A stretch of DNA of 64,000 bases, from contig NZ_AP024849.1 of NCBI RefSeq assembly GCF_019977655.1, positions 691,001 through 755,000 on the forward strand, in the 5' to 3' direction. Each line of letters starts with the position of its first letter. The first letter of the stretch is position 1. Positions 9,057 to 17,212 of this stretch are shown here, in pieces. A model generated the notes under the pieces. That model saw nothing but the letters and a program-made list of their open reading frames with translations. It was not told the DNA's origin and ran no database searches. A program made the translations under genes and the position numbers. The DNA comes from Clostridium gelidum (lineage in GTDB: Bacteria > Bacillota > Clostridia > Clostridiales > Clostridiaceae).

Positions 9057-9074
9057 CATGTCTATATTGACATG
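9057..9074. promoter_or_regulatory. PadR operator
   Basis: CATGTCTATATTGACATG is an 18-base palindrome containing ATGT-N8-ACAT, the known PadR binding pattern. It overlaps the -35 box of the promoter at 9067-9096. Confidence 0.75.
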
Positions 9075-9096
9075 ATTAGAATTTGGAGAATATAAT
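9067..9096 (+). promoter_or_regulatory. sigma-A promoter of the enoate-reductase-like gene
   Basis: TTGACA (9067-9072) and TATAAT (9091-9096) are separated by 18 bases. Both hexamers are perfect consensus, which predicts a strong promoter that needs tight repression by the overlapping PadR site. Confidence 0.75.
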
Positions 9097-9189
9097 ATAT
9101 GTATGTGAATTTTTTTGCATAACAATTATAAAATATACAAAATTTAAGACTTTTAGTATTACATATCATGCAAATTTAGGAGGATGTTT

Positions 9190-11184
9190 ATGAACAAGTA
9201 TAAAAAGTTATTTGAACCAATAAAAATAGGGAAATGCGAAATAAAAAATCGTTTTTCACTAGCACCAATGGGACCACTTGGACTAGCTGATAGTGAAGGT
9301 GGATTTAATCAAAGAGGAATTGACTATTATACTGAAAGAGCAAAAGGTGGAACAGGTTTAATTATTACAGGTGTAACGTTTGTAGATAATGAAGTTGAAG
9401 AACACGGTATGCCAAATGTTCCATGTCCTACACATAATCCAGTTCAATTTGTTAGAACAGGAAGGGAAATGACTGAAAGAATACATGCATATAACGCAAA
9501 AGTATTTTTACAAATGTCAGGTGGCTTTGGTAGAGTTACTATACCTACTAACCTTGGAGAATTTCCTCCAGTAGCACCATCACCAATTCAACATAGATGG
9601 CTTGATAAAACTTGTCGTGAACTTAAAATTGATGAAATTAAATCTATAGTTAAAAAATTTGGAGATGGAGCTTTTAATGCAAAGAGAGCTGGCTTTGACG
9701 GAGTTCAAATTCATGCTGTTCATGAAGGATATCTTATAGATCAATTTGCTATTTCATTATTTAATCACAGAACTGATGAATATGGTGGAAGTTTAGAAAA
9801 TAGACTTCGTTTTGCACGTGAAATAGTTGAAGAAATTAAAAATAGATGTGGAGAAGACTTCCCAGTAACGGTTAGATATTCACCAAAGAGTTTTATTAAA
9901 GATTTGAGAGATGGAGCACTTCCAGGTGAAGAATTTGTTGAAAAGGGAAGAGATCTTGACGAAGGAATAGAAACAGCTAAATTACTTGTATCATATGGAT
10001 ATGATTCATTAGATACAGATGTTGGATCTTATGATTCATGGTGGTGGAGTCACCCTCCAATGTATCAAGAAAAAGGATTATATAGACCGTACGCTAAATT
10101 AATGAAAGAAACTGTAGATGTACCTATTATATGTGCAGGAAGAATGGATGATCCAGATATGGCTCTTGAAGCTATTGAAAATGGAACTTGCGATATAATA
10201 AGTCTTGGTAGACCATTACTTGCAGATCCTGATTATGTAAATAAATTAAGGGCAAATAATTGTAAATCAATTAGACCTTGTATATCATGTCAAGAAGGAT
10301 GCATGGGACGTATTCAACATTATTCAATGCTTAACTGTGCTGTAAATCCTCAAGCATGTAGAGAAAAAGACATGGCACTTACACCTATATTAAAAAAGAA
10401 AAAAGTTCTAATAGTTGGTGGTGGTGTAGCCGGCTGTGAAGCTGCAAGAGTTTTAGTACTTAGAGGTCATGCGCCAGTAATTTATGAAAAGTCTAATAGA
10501 TTAGGTGGAAATCTTATTCCAGGTGGAGCACCAGATTTTAAGGAAGATGATATTGCTTTAGCTGACTGGTATGCTCATACATTAGAAGACTTAAAAGTTG
10601 AAGTAAATTTAAATAGTAAAGTAACAAAAGAACAAATACTAGAATCTAAGGTTGACAGTGTAATAATAGCTACAGGATCTAATCCAAAGATCTTTTCACT
10701 TGGAGATGATGATAAAGTATTTACAGCAATTGATATTTTATTAGGAAAGAAAGATGTAGGAAATAAGACTGTTGTAGTTGGTGGAGGTTTAGTTGGATGT
10801 GAATTGGCTCTTGACCTTGCTAAAAAAGGCAAAGAAGTAACTATAGTCGAAGCATTGAATAAAATTCTTGCAATAAATGGACCTTTATGTTCTGCAAATA
10901 GTGAGATGCTTGAAAGATTAATTCCATTTAATAAAATTAAGGTTAAGGTAAATTCTAAAGTTAAAGCATATAAAGATGGAATTTTAGAAATGGAAACAGA
11001 AAGTGGATTAGAAAAGCTTGAATGTGATTCAGTAATACTTTCAGTTGGATATACAGAAGAAGATTCATTATATAAAGAATTAGAATTTGAAATTCCTGAA
11101 ATTCATCTTTTAGGAGATGCACGTAAGGTTTCAAATATTATGTATGCAATTTGGGATGCTTATGAAGTTGCAAATCATATATAG
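9190..11184 (+). CDS. enoate-reductase / 2,4-dienoyl-CoA-reductase-like iron-sulfur flavoenzyme
   Basis: This 664-residue protein has three parts. An N-terminal OYE barrel spans about 1-370 (LFEPIKIGKCEIKNRF, VQIHAVHEGYLIDQF, HRTDEYGGSLENR). A [4Fe-4S] motif C-x2-C-x3-C-x11-C follows (CISCQEGC..C). Then come FAD- and NAD(P)-binding domains (VLIVGGGVAGCEAA, VVVGGGLVGCELALDLAKKGKEVT) and a closing GDARKVSNIMYAIWDAYEVA. The family reduces enoates, cinnamates or dienoyl-CoA with NADH. The substrate is not readable; PadR control suggests phenylacrylic-type acids. Start: the ATG at 9184 abuts AGGAGG, so the ATG at 9190 is used. Confidence 0.9.
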   Translation: MNKYKKLFEPIKIGKCEIKNRFSLAPMGPLGLADSEGGFNQRGIDYYTERAKGGTGLIITGVTFVDNEVEEHGMPNVPCPTHNPVQFVRTGREMTERIHAYNAKVFLQMSGGFGRVTIPTNLGEFPPVAPSPIQHRWLDKTCRELKIDEIKSIVKKFGDGAFNAKRAGFDGVQIHAVHEGYLIDQFAISLFNHRTDEYGGSLENRLRFAREIVEEIKNRCGEDFPVTVRYSPKSFIKDLRDGALPGEEFVEKGRDLDEGIETAKLLVSYGYDSLDTDVGSYDSWWWSHPPMYQEKGLYRPYAKLMKETVDVPIICAGRMDDPDMALEAIENGTCDIISLGRPLLADPDYVNKLRANNCKSIRPCISCQEGCMGRIQHYSMLNCAVNPQACREKDMALTPILKKKKVLIVGGGVAGCEAARVLVLRGHAPVIYEKSNRLGGNLIPGGAPDFKEDDIALADWYAHTLEDLKVEVNLNSKVTKEQILESKVDSVIIATGSNPKIFSLGDDDKVFTAIDILLGKKDVGNKTVVVGGGLVGCELALDLAKKGKEVTIVEALNKILAINGPLCSANSEMLERLIPFNKIKVKVNSKVKAYKDGILEMETESGLEKLECDSVILSVGYTEEDSLYKELEFEIPEIHLLGDARKVSNIMYAIWDAYEVANHI

Positions 11185-11199
11185 ATAACCACAGTGGAA

Positions 11200-11536
11200 C
11201 TCATACTTATGCATACATCCGCCGAAATTTTATTCCGTAGGACTGTGAAAATTTCGCTGGAAGCATTCTAAATGGGAGGTTGCACCCATTATAGTTTGCT
11301 CCAAATGTAAAAGCTCACAGAGAAAGTTCGAAGAACGAAATATAAAATTTCGATTCTCACTTTTTGGACAAACTATAATGGAACAACCTTCCATTAAGAA
11401 GCTTCAGCAGCTTATTTTCAATGCCTACTTCATATTATGACCCTTGTGGTTACAAATATGTATCCAATTTCTCTGTTTGGATATGCTCCTAAGTATAGTA
11501 AATGTTGAATATAATACCAAGCATAAGTAAAACTTT
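11200..11536 (-). repeat. mosaic palindromic repeat, long copy, with nested hairpin
   Basis: Read on the minus strand it opens with TTTTACTTATGCTTGGTATT and closes near ATTTCGGCGGAT..CATAAGTATGA, so ACTTATGC/GCATAAGT form short terminal inverted repeats. The same ends occur at 59954-60095. Its interior shares GACCCTTGTGGTTA and the following AAATATGTAT with that copy. The GGTTGCACC/GGAACAACC hairpin (11272-11397) is nested inside. No open frame of note is present, so it looks like a non-autonomous element. Confidence 0.6.
11272..11397 (+). repeat. hairpin repeat with GGTTGCACC / GGAACAACC arms, copy 2
   Basis: The outer arms AATGGGAGGTTG and CAACCTTCCATT keep the same CA/AA internal mismatch as the copy at 3355-3438. 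An inner stem pairs ATTATAGTTTG with CAAACTATAAT, and the tip carries a further AAATTTCG-like stem. The outer arm differs from copy 1 at one position, while the mismatch is unchanged. Confidence 0.6.
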
Positions 11537-11661
11537 AGTAGTGGGCATCTATATAATCTAAGATTAGAAAGTTTGACATAACAATTTTTTATACAAGATA
11601 GAAATATATAAAATTAAATTGATTTTACATTAGAACACTATGGAAGGCGGAAGATTAACTT

Positions 11662-12528
11662 ATGGATGATGATAAAATATTTGAAATAGTGAAGAACATG
11701 AGAAGAGAAGGATCAGAGAGAATAGCAAAATTAAAGGTTATAGGAGAAGAAACTTTTATACCAACAGCAGATGGAAAAGTCCGAGTGCTTATCTATAAAG
11801 CTAAAAATAAAAAAACAATGGCACCAGTATTTTTTGATATTCATGGTGGAGGATTTGTAACAGGACTACCTGAAGATGATGATAAGTTTTGTGATGAAGT
11901 TAGAAATGAATTAGATATAACGGTTATTTCCATTGATTACAGTCTTGCGCCTGAATATAAATGTCCAAAAGATAAAAAGGATGTCTATGATGTTGTAAGC
12001 TATGTAAGTGCACATTGTGATGAATTTGGAACTGATCCTAATAGAATGGCAATTGGTGGACATAGTGCTGGAGCTAATATTTCAACAGTAGTATGTATGA
12101 TGGCAAAGGACAAAAATGAGTTTTCATTTAAATGTCAAATACTTGATTATCCGCCTCTTGATGTAGCAACATCACCAACAGAAAAATTCTATACTGAAGG
12201 TGCAATTCCTCCTGAAATAGCAGCAATGTTTGATAAATGCTATAGAGATGAAGAGGATGCTAAAAATCCATATTGTTCACCAGTGTTTGCAACAAATGAT
12301 GAACTTAAAAATTTACCTCCAGCAATAGTTATAACTTGTGAAATAGATTCTCTTAGAGATGAAGCAGAAGATTATGCTCAAAAGTTGGTAAAAGCAGGAG
12401 TTGAAACTACTGCAAAAAGATTTTATGGAGTAAGGCATGGTTTTACAATTGCAGATTTTGAATCACCAGAAAGTAAAGATGCACATAAAATGATGATAGA
12501 TGGATTAAGAAAGTATCTATTAAAATAA
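11662..12528 (+). CDS. alpha/beta hydrolase, hormone-sensitive-lipase-like
   Basis: This 288-residue cytosolic esterase has the HSL oxyanion-hole motif HGGG (DIHGGGFVTG), the nucleophile elbow G-H-S-A-G, an Asp in CEIDSLRDEAEDY and a His in GVRHGF, giving a complete Ser-Asp-His triad. The family hydrolyses short-chain esters of many kinds. It is downstream of the enoate-reductase-like gene but separated by 477 bases of repeat, so cotranscription is uncertain. Ribosome site GGAAGGCGG; no signal peptide. Confidence 0.88.
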   Translation: MDDDKIFEIVKNMRREGSERIAKLKVIGEETFIPTADGKVRVLIYKAKNKKTMAPVFFDIHGGGFVTGLPEDDDKFCDEVRNELDITVISIDYSLAPEYKCPKDKKDVYDVVSYVSAHCDEFGTDPNRMAIGGHSAGANISTVVCMMAKDKNEFSFKCQILDYPPLDVATSPTEKFYTEGAIPPEIAAMFDKCYRDEEDAKNPYCSPVFATNDELKNLPPAIVITCEIDSLRDEAEDYAQKLVKAGVETTAKRFYGVRHGFTIADFESPESKDAHKMMIDGLRKYLLK

Positions 12529-12545
12529 TTTGTGAATAAAGTTAT

Positions 12546-12604
12546 AATCTCATAGATTTATCAAACAACTAATTTGATAGAACTATGGGATTATTATTTT
12601 TTGA
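12546..12604 (+). terminator. terminator after hydrolase gene
   Basis: The arms AATCTCATAG..TATCAAA and TTTGATA..CTATGGGATT are followed by ATTATTTTTTG. Confidence 0.7.
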
Positions 12605-12728
12605 TTTTCTGGGAATATAGGAGATATTGATATTAATAATATCTGTTATTAAGCTACAGGGTATTGACGAAATTATATAATGTAGTAGAGTTATTAATAA
12701 GAGGAATTAAGTGGACAAGGAGGATGTT

Positions 12729-13523
12729 ATGAGTAAAATTGCATTTTTTGATATTGATGGCACTTTATATGGGTTTGATGGGAAGGAACATAAAATCCCT
12801 GAAAGCACACAGCTAGCATTAAAAAAGTTTAGAGAAAATGGGAATTTGGCATTTATATGTACAGGCAGACCTATGAGATTTATATATCAAATATTTGGAG
12901 AGAATATGTTTGATGGTTATATATCAGCAAATGGTACACATATAGTTTATAAGGGAGAATGTATATTTAATAAAACCATTGATATTAATACTCTTAAGGA
13001 ATTAATAAAGTCTTTTGATGAACTTGGAATAAGAAGTAGTTTTGCTGGACCATATAATGGATATTCCTATAAAATGAAATCAGAAGAAATAGAACACTAT
13101 AATTCTCAATTTAACGAAACTGACTATTTAATTACTATATGGAAAATAGAAGATGTATCTGCAAATACAATAGATATTTTTTATAAAGATAAAATACAGT
13201 TAGATGAATGTAAAAGTTATTTTCAGAATGGTTTAATATTCAACCCTCATGGTCCACATATGTCTGCAGATGTATCATTTAAAGATTTTGATAAAAGTGA
13301 TGGTATTAAATATGTCGTTAAAGCTTTAAATATACCAATAGAAGATACTATTGCATTTGGTGATGGGCATAATGATATTACAATGCTTAAGACAGTAAAT
13401 ACAGGAATTGCAATGGGCAATGCTGTAGAAGAATTGAAGAATATTGCGTCTTATGTGACGGAAAATATTTTTGATGATGGCTTATATAAGGCTATGGTAG
13501 CATATGAATTTATTGATAAATAA
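12729..13523 (+). CDS. Cof-type HAD hydrolase
   Basis: This 264-residue protein has HAD motif I DIDGTLYG near the N-terminus (nucleophile D8, acid D10), motif II in FICTGRP, and motif IV FGDGHNDITML near the C-terminus with the TGIAMGNA ending typical of the Cof/IIB subfamily. These are cytosolic sugar-phosphate or nucleotide phosphatases; the substrate is unknown. The ATG at 12729 is chosen because AAGGAGG lies right before it; an in-frame GTG at 12711 precedes that site. It stands alone. Confidence 0.88.
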   Translation: MSKIAFFDIDGTLYGFDGKEHKIPESTQLALKKFRENGNLAFICTGRPMRFIYQIFGENMFDGYISANGTHIVYKGECIFNKTIDINTLKELIKSFDELGIRSSFAGPYNGYSYKMKSEEIEHYNSQFNETDYLITIWKIEDVSANTIDIFYKDKIQLDECKSYFQNGLIFNPHGPHMSADVSFKDFDKSDGIKYVVKALNIPIEDTIAFGDGHNDITMLKTVNTGIAMGNAVEELKNIASYVTENIFDDGLYKAMVAYEFIDK

Positions 13524-14002
13524 AAATTCATGTATACATTCTTCTATACTCTAAACATCGAATTAAGAAAAATTAAGAAATACTAACAGTAAAGAGGATA
13601 AGTTTAAAGGTAAAACTTTTAATAAAAACAAAGTGTATATAAATAAAGAATATATTATAGAAGAAAAAGCAATAGTTGAAGTTATTGTATAGGATAGACT
13701 TAGTGTAGTCTATCCTATTTTTTTGCACAAAGAAACTCTCTTAAATAATTCGCAGAGTAAATATAATATTATGCTAGATTGAGCAGTATAAAATCTTATT
13801 GGAAATAAAAAACAGGGTGTATTATAAAAAAACAAATTTCTAATAATAAGCACGTGTCACTAAATAAGCTAAATTACACAAATATAAAATTAATTATGAT
13901 ATATTAAGAATAAGGAATGGAATTACACTTAACTAAGTTAATAGATAGTTAAATTAAATAGATTTTGTAAACTAAAAATAAAATATAAATGGAGGTTTTT
14001 AT
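13524..14002. other. gene-free stretch with a coding relic
   Basis: Frame 13567-13692 (41 codons, no start codon) reads as a Lys/Asn-rich peptide ending EEKAIVEVIV and stops inside the following terminator. It may be the tail of a lost gene. The remainder is the A+T-rich leader of the GH1 gene; no clear promoter or operator was identified. Confidence 0.3.
13692..13723 (+). terminator. strong intrinsic terminator
   Basis: GGATAGAC and GTCTATCC arms with an 8-base loop are followed by TATTTTTTT. It lies 170 bases after the HAD gene, just at the end of the coding relic. Confidence 0.8.
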
Positions 14003-15421
14003 ATGTTTCACAAAAATTTAAAAGGTTTTCCAAAGGATTTTTTATGGGGAGCTTCAACATCGGCTTATCAAGTTGAAGGTGCTAACTTAATTGATGGCAA
14101 AGGTCCATCTTGTCAGGATATAAAAAAAGTACCAGAAGGAACTTCAGAATTAGATGTTTGTGCAGATCAATATCATCGATATAAAGAAGATATTGCGTTA
14201 ATGGCTGAAATGGGCTTTAAGGTTTATCGTTTTTCTATTTCATGGTCAAGATTAATTCCAGAAGGAACAGGGGCAGTAAATCCACAAGGAATAGAATATT
14301 ATAATAATTTAATTGATGAATGTTTAAAATACAATATTATTCCTTTAGTTACAATGTTTCATTTCGATATGCCAGCAGCACTTGATAAACGTGGTGGATG
14401 GTCTAAAAGAGAATCAATTGATTGGTTTGTAAATTTTGCAAAGGTTATGTATGAAAACTTTGGTGACAGGGTTAAATATTGGTTAACTATTAATGAACAA
14501 AATGTATTAACCTTAATGGGTGATGTTATCGGTACTACAATGATACCGGAGGGATGTACAAATGTAAGAAAAGAACTTTATCAACAAAATCATCATATGT
14601 TAGTTGCTCAAGCAAAAGCCATGGCGTTATGTCATAAAATGATTCCAGATGCTAAAATTGGTCCAGCGCCAAATATCGCTTTAGTTTATCCAGCAAGCTG
14701 TAAACCAGAAGATAATTTAGCAGCTCAAAATTTAAATGCAATTCGTAACTGGTTATACTTAGATATGGCTGTGTATGGAAAGTATAATAATTTAGTATGG
14801 TCATTTTTAGAAGAAATTGATGCTGTTCCAGAAATTCAAGAAGGCGATATGGAAATTCTTGCTTCAGGAAAACCAGATTTTATTGGATTCAATTACTACA
14901 GCACAGCTACAGTAGAAGAATATAATATGGAAGGCGATGTTGCTGGTAAAAAAGATCAACAACGTGGTATGGATGAAGTTGGAGTATGTAAAAGTTTAAA
15001 AAATCCTAATTTACAAACTACTCAATTTGGATGGGAAATAGATCCAGATGGTTTTAGAGCTACTGCTAGAGAAATATATTCAAGATATAGATTGCCATTA
15101 ATAGTAACTGAAAATGGCTTGGGAGCTTATGATAAATTAGAAGAAGATGGTTCTATCCATGATCCATATCGTATTGAATACTTAAGAAAACATATTGAAC
15201 AACTTCGTTTATCGATTACAGATGGAGTAGATATGATGGGATATTGCCCATGGTCTGCAATTGATTTAGTTTCAACTCATGAAGGTGTTGTTAAACGTTA
15301 CGGATTTATCTATGTAGATAGAGATGAATTTGATATGAAGACACTAAATCGTTATCGTAAAGATTCTTTCTATTGGTATAAGAAGGTTATTGGTACTAAT
15401 GGAGAAGATTTAAGTAATTAA
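14003..15421 (+). CDS. GH1 6-phospho-beta-glucosidase
   Basis: This 472-residue GH1 enzyme has the N-terminal signature FLWGASTSAYQVEGA, the acid/base region TINEQN (E165) and the nucleophile TENG (E370). The C-terminal LVS...KRYGFIYVD supplies the Ser, Lys and Tyr that bind the 6-phosphate in phospho-glucosidases, instead of the Glu-Trp seen in enzymes acting on free sugars. It should cleave phosphorylated cellobiose or aryl-beta-glucosides inside the cell. No PTS permease or antiterminator is adjacent, so the transporter must be elsewhere. NEQ rather than NEP/NEI at the acid/base is a minor variant. Confidence 0.9.
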   Translation: MFHKNLKGFPKDFLWGASTSAYQVEGANLIDGKGPSCQDIKKVPEGTSELDVCADQYHRYKEDIALMAEMGFKVYRFSISWSRLIPEGTGAVNPQGIEYYNNLIDECLKYNIIPLVTMFHFDMPAALDKRGGWSKRESIDWFVNFAKVMYENFGDRVKYWLTINEQNVLTLMGDVIGTTMIPEGCTNVRKELYQQNHHMLVAQAKAMALCHKMIPDAKIGPAPNIALVYPASCKPEDNLAAQNLNAIRNWLYLDMAVYGKYNNLVWSFLEEIDAVPEIQEGDMEILASGKPDFIGFNYYSTATVEEYNMEGDVAGKKDQQRGMDEVGVCKSLKNPNLQTTQFGWEIDPDGFRATAREIYSRYRLPLIVTENGLGAYDKLEEDGSIHDPYRIEYLRKHIEQLRLSITDGVDMMGYCPWSAIDLVSTHEGVVKRYGFIYVDRDEFDMKTLNRYRKDSFYWYKKVIGTNGEDLSN

Positions 15422-15484
15422 TAAACAATATATATAAGATTATTTTGAGAAAATTTTAGACTTATATGTCTTTGTTTTCATTAG

Positions 15485-15530
15485 AAAACCTACAAAATCT
15501 AAAAGTTGGATTTTTGTAGGTTTTTTAATA
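15485..15530 (+). terminator. intrinsic terminator after GH1 gene
   Basis: AAAACCTACAAAATC pairs with GATTTTTGTAGGTTTT, followed by a T-run. Confidence 0.85.
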
Positions 15531-15624
15531 AACTGTTTTTCAAGTTAATTTATTAGCTACAAAAATATAGTTTAATTATAAATTTAAATACACAATAGTT
15601 ATCAATTAGAGGAGAGTAGTTAAA

Positions 15625-15891
15625 ATGATTTTAGTGAATTGTGCATGGAGGCAGGCTGACATTATTAAGGTAGTAGAAAGTATAAGATTAGATAATCAAA
15701 ATGTTTTTAAATTTGTAAAGGTTGAAGGAATTAGAATATTTTTTGATACATTTTTGGAAGATATAAAAGGTGTTAAATTAATAAATGAATCAATAAAAAG
15801 TATTCGTGGATATCAGGCATTGGGTATAAATATTGTACCAGTTGTTAATAATAGCATGTTTGATGGATATAATAAATTATTATATAAGTGA
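15625..15891 (+). CDS. small protein of unknown function
   Basis: This 88-residue frame has a good ribosome site (GGAGAG) and its own terminator. The sequence alternates hydrophobic and charged residues (ADIIKVVESIRLDNQ, IKGVKLINESIKSIRGYQALG), suggesting a small alpha/beta fold. It has no signal, membrane span or known motif. Not recognised. Confidence 0.6.
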   Translation: MILVNCAWRQADIIKVVESIRLDNQNVFKFVKVEGIRIFFDTFLEDIKGVKLINESIKSIRGYQALGINIVPVVNNSMFDGYNKLLYK

Positions 15892-15906
15892 GTATGGATT
15901 TACTAT

Positions 15907-15949
15907 AATATTGCTGGAAATTTTGATTTCTAGCAATATTTTTCTTTTA
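15907..15949 (+). terminator. intrinsic terminator
   Basis: ATATTGCTGGAAAT pairs with ATTTCTAGCAATAT around a TTTG loop; TTTTCTTTT follows. Confidence 0.85.
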
Positions 15950-16015
15950 GCAAATTTTAAAGTTATGTTTAGAGTAATATAATATGCATACTATAATTAT
16001 GATTATGGCATGTTG

Positions 16016-16044
16016 TTGAAGTTGTTGTATTTAATTGCTATAAT
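16016..16044 (+). promoter_or_regulatory. candidate sigma-A promoter for fliM-fliY
   Basis: TTGAAG and TATAAT are separated by 17 bases. The leader to fliM would be about 210 bases and would contain the small frame at 16147-16236. Confidence 0.5.
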
Positions 16045-16146
16045 TAAAATAGCTATATATGAGACATAGTCTAAAATAAGATATTGGCCAGCAATTTATA
16101 AAAAAGTATACAAATATTAAATCTGGCGAATAAGGTTAGTTATAAA

Positions 16147-16236
16147 ATGGGGACTGAAGTAATAAGCCATATAGCCTCTAAAATAAATGATAAAGGTCAT
16201 AAATTTGCCTTAGGTGGAATAAAGGATGATTTATAA
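16147..16236 (+). CDS. possible 29-residue leader peptide or gene relic
   Basis: An ATG-started frame (MGTEVISHIASKINDKGHKF, then ALGGIKDDL) ends 23 bases before the fliM start. There is no good ribosome site. The frame stays open upstream for a further 14 codons, so it may be the tail of a decayed gene rather than a leader peptide. Not recognised. Confidence 0.25.
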   Translation: MGTEVISHIASKINDKGHKFALGGIKDDL

Positions 16237-16259
16237 AGACGGAAATGAGGAGGTTAGCA

Positions 16260-17210
16260 ATGTCAGATCTTTTATCTCAAAGTGAAATAGATGCTTTACT
16301 TGCTGCAATGTTGATGGGAGAAGCAACTGAGGAGGTTAGTGACAAACCTTCTGAGGAGATGAAAAGCACTCCATCTGTCTTGTTAGAGGAACAGTTGAAA
16401 TTTCCTGAGAAAGATTTACAAATATTAGAGTACATACATAAAGAATATGCAAAGGTTTTGTCGCTTAGTTTGTTTGAAAATATACAAGTAAAGGTATATT
16501 TAGAGTCTATACAAGAAATAAGATATGAAGAATTCAGACATTCAATTCCCTGTCCTGCTGTTATAACTGTATTTAAATTGAATCCTTTAGAGGGATATTT
16601 GTTATTTGAGACAAGTCTAGATTTTGTTTCGAAAATTTCTAATGTGTGTTCAGATGAAGATGGAGGGCAGAAACAGGATCTGCTTTTGAACTTAGAAAGT
16701 GATAAAAATACTTTAATAAAAATAACTGAAATGTTTATCAAGAATCTTGAAAAACCTTGGGGTAATGCTTTAGCTGTTAATTCTGAAGTAGAAAATGTGG
16801 AAACTGATCCTGCTAATATTAAAGTACTTTTTGAGGATGAACCTGTAGCAATGCTATCGTTTTCTGCTACTTTGAATGAGTTCACCGGTTTCTTTAATAT
16901 ATGTATTCCTTATTCAAGTATGGAGAAATACTCAGGAAAGTTAGAAATAATACCTACATTTACCAAAGTGGAGACAAGCTTTTTCTTAGAAAATGCTAAA
17001 GTAAATATAAAGGCAGTATTGGGAGATATAAATTTATCTTTAGGAGAACTTATGGATTTACAAAAGGGAATGATTTTAAATACTCATAAACCATATAAGA
17101 ATAAAGTAGCTATATTAGTTGAAGGAAAACATTGCTTTGATGGTGAAGCTGGTATACTGGATAACCGTAAAGCTGTAAAAATAGAAAATTGTTTAGATAA
17201 GGATGTGTAA
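16260..17210 (+). CDS. fliM: flagellar motor switch protein FliM
   Basis: This 316-residue protein begins with the CheY-P-binding motif LSQSEIDALLAA, then has a diverged middle CheC-like domain (about 50-220) and a C-terminal SpoA domain (about 235-316: VKAVLGDINLSLGELMDLQKGMIL region). FliM is the rotor C-ring subunit that binds phosphorylated CheY and sets rotation direction. AGGAGG precedes ATG 16260; an upstream in-frame ATG at 16245 precedes the ribosome site. fliY follows by two bases. No other flagellar gene is in the window, so this is a detached pair, possibly a second copy. Confidence 0.85.
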   Translation: MSDLLSQSEIDALLAAMLMGEATEEVSDKPSEEMKSTPSVLLEEQLKFPEKDLQILEYIHKEYAKVLSLSLFENIQVKVYLESIQEIRYEEFRHSIPCPAVITVFKLNPLEGYLLFETSLDFVSKISNVCSDEDGGQKQDLLLNLESDKNTLIKITEMFIKNLEKPWGNALAVNSEVENVETDPANIKVLFEDEPVAMLSFSATLNEFTGFFNICIPYSSMEKYSGKLEIIPTFTKVETSFFLENAKVNIKAVLGDINLSLGELMDLQKGMILNTHKPYKNKVAILVEGKHCFDGEAGILDNRKAVKIENCLDKDV

Positions 17211-17212
17211 AA

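Noticed and set aside
16277..16885. 202-codon open frame on the minus strand
   Set aside because: It lies wholly antisense to fliM, which has clear domains and a ribosome site; no family motif or start signal supports the antisense frame.
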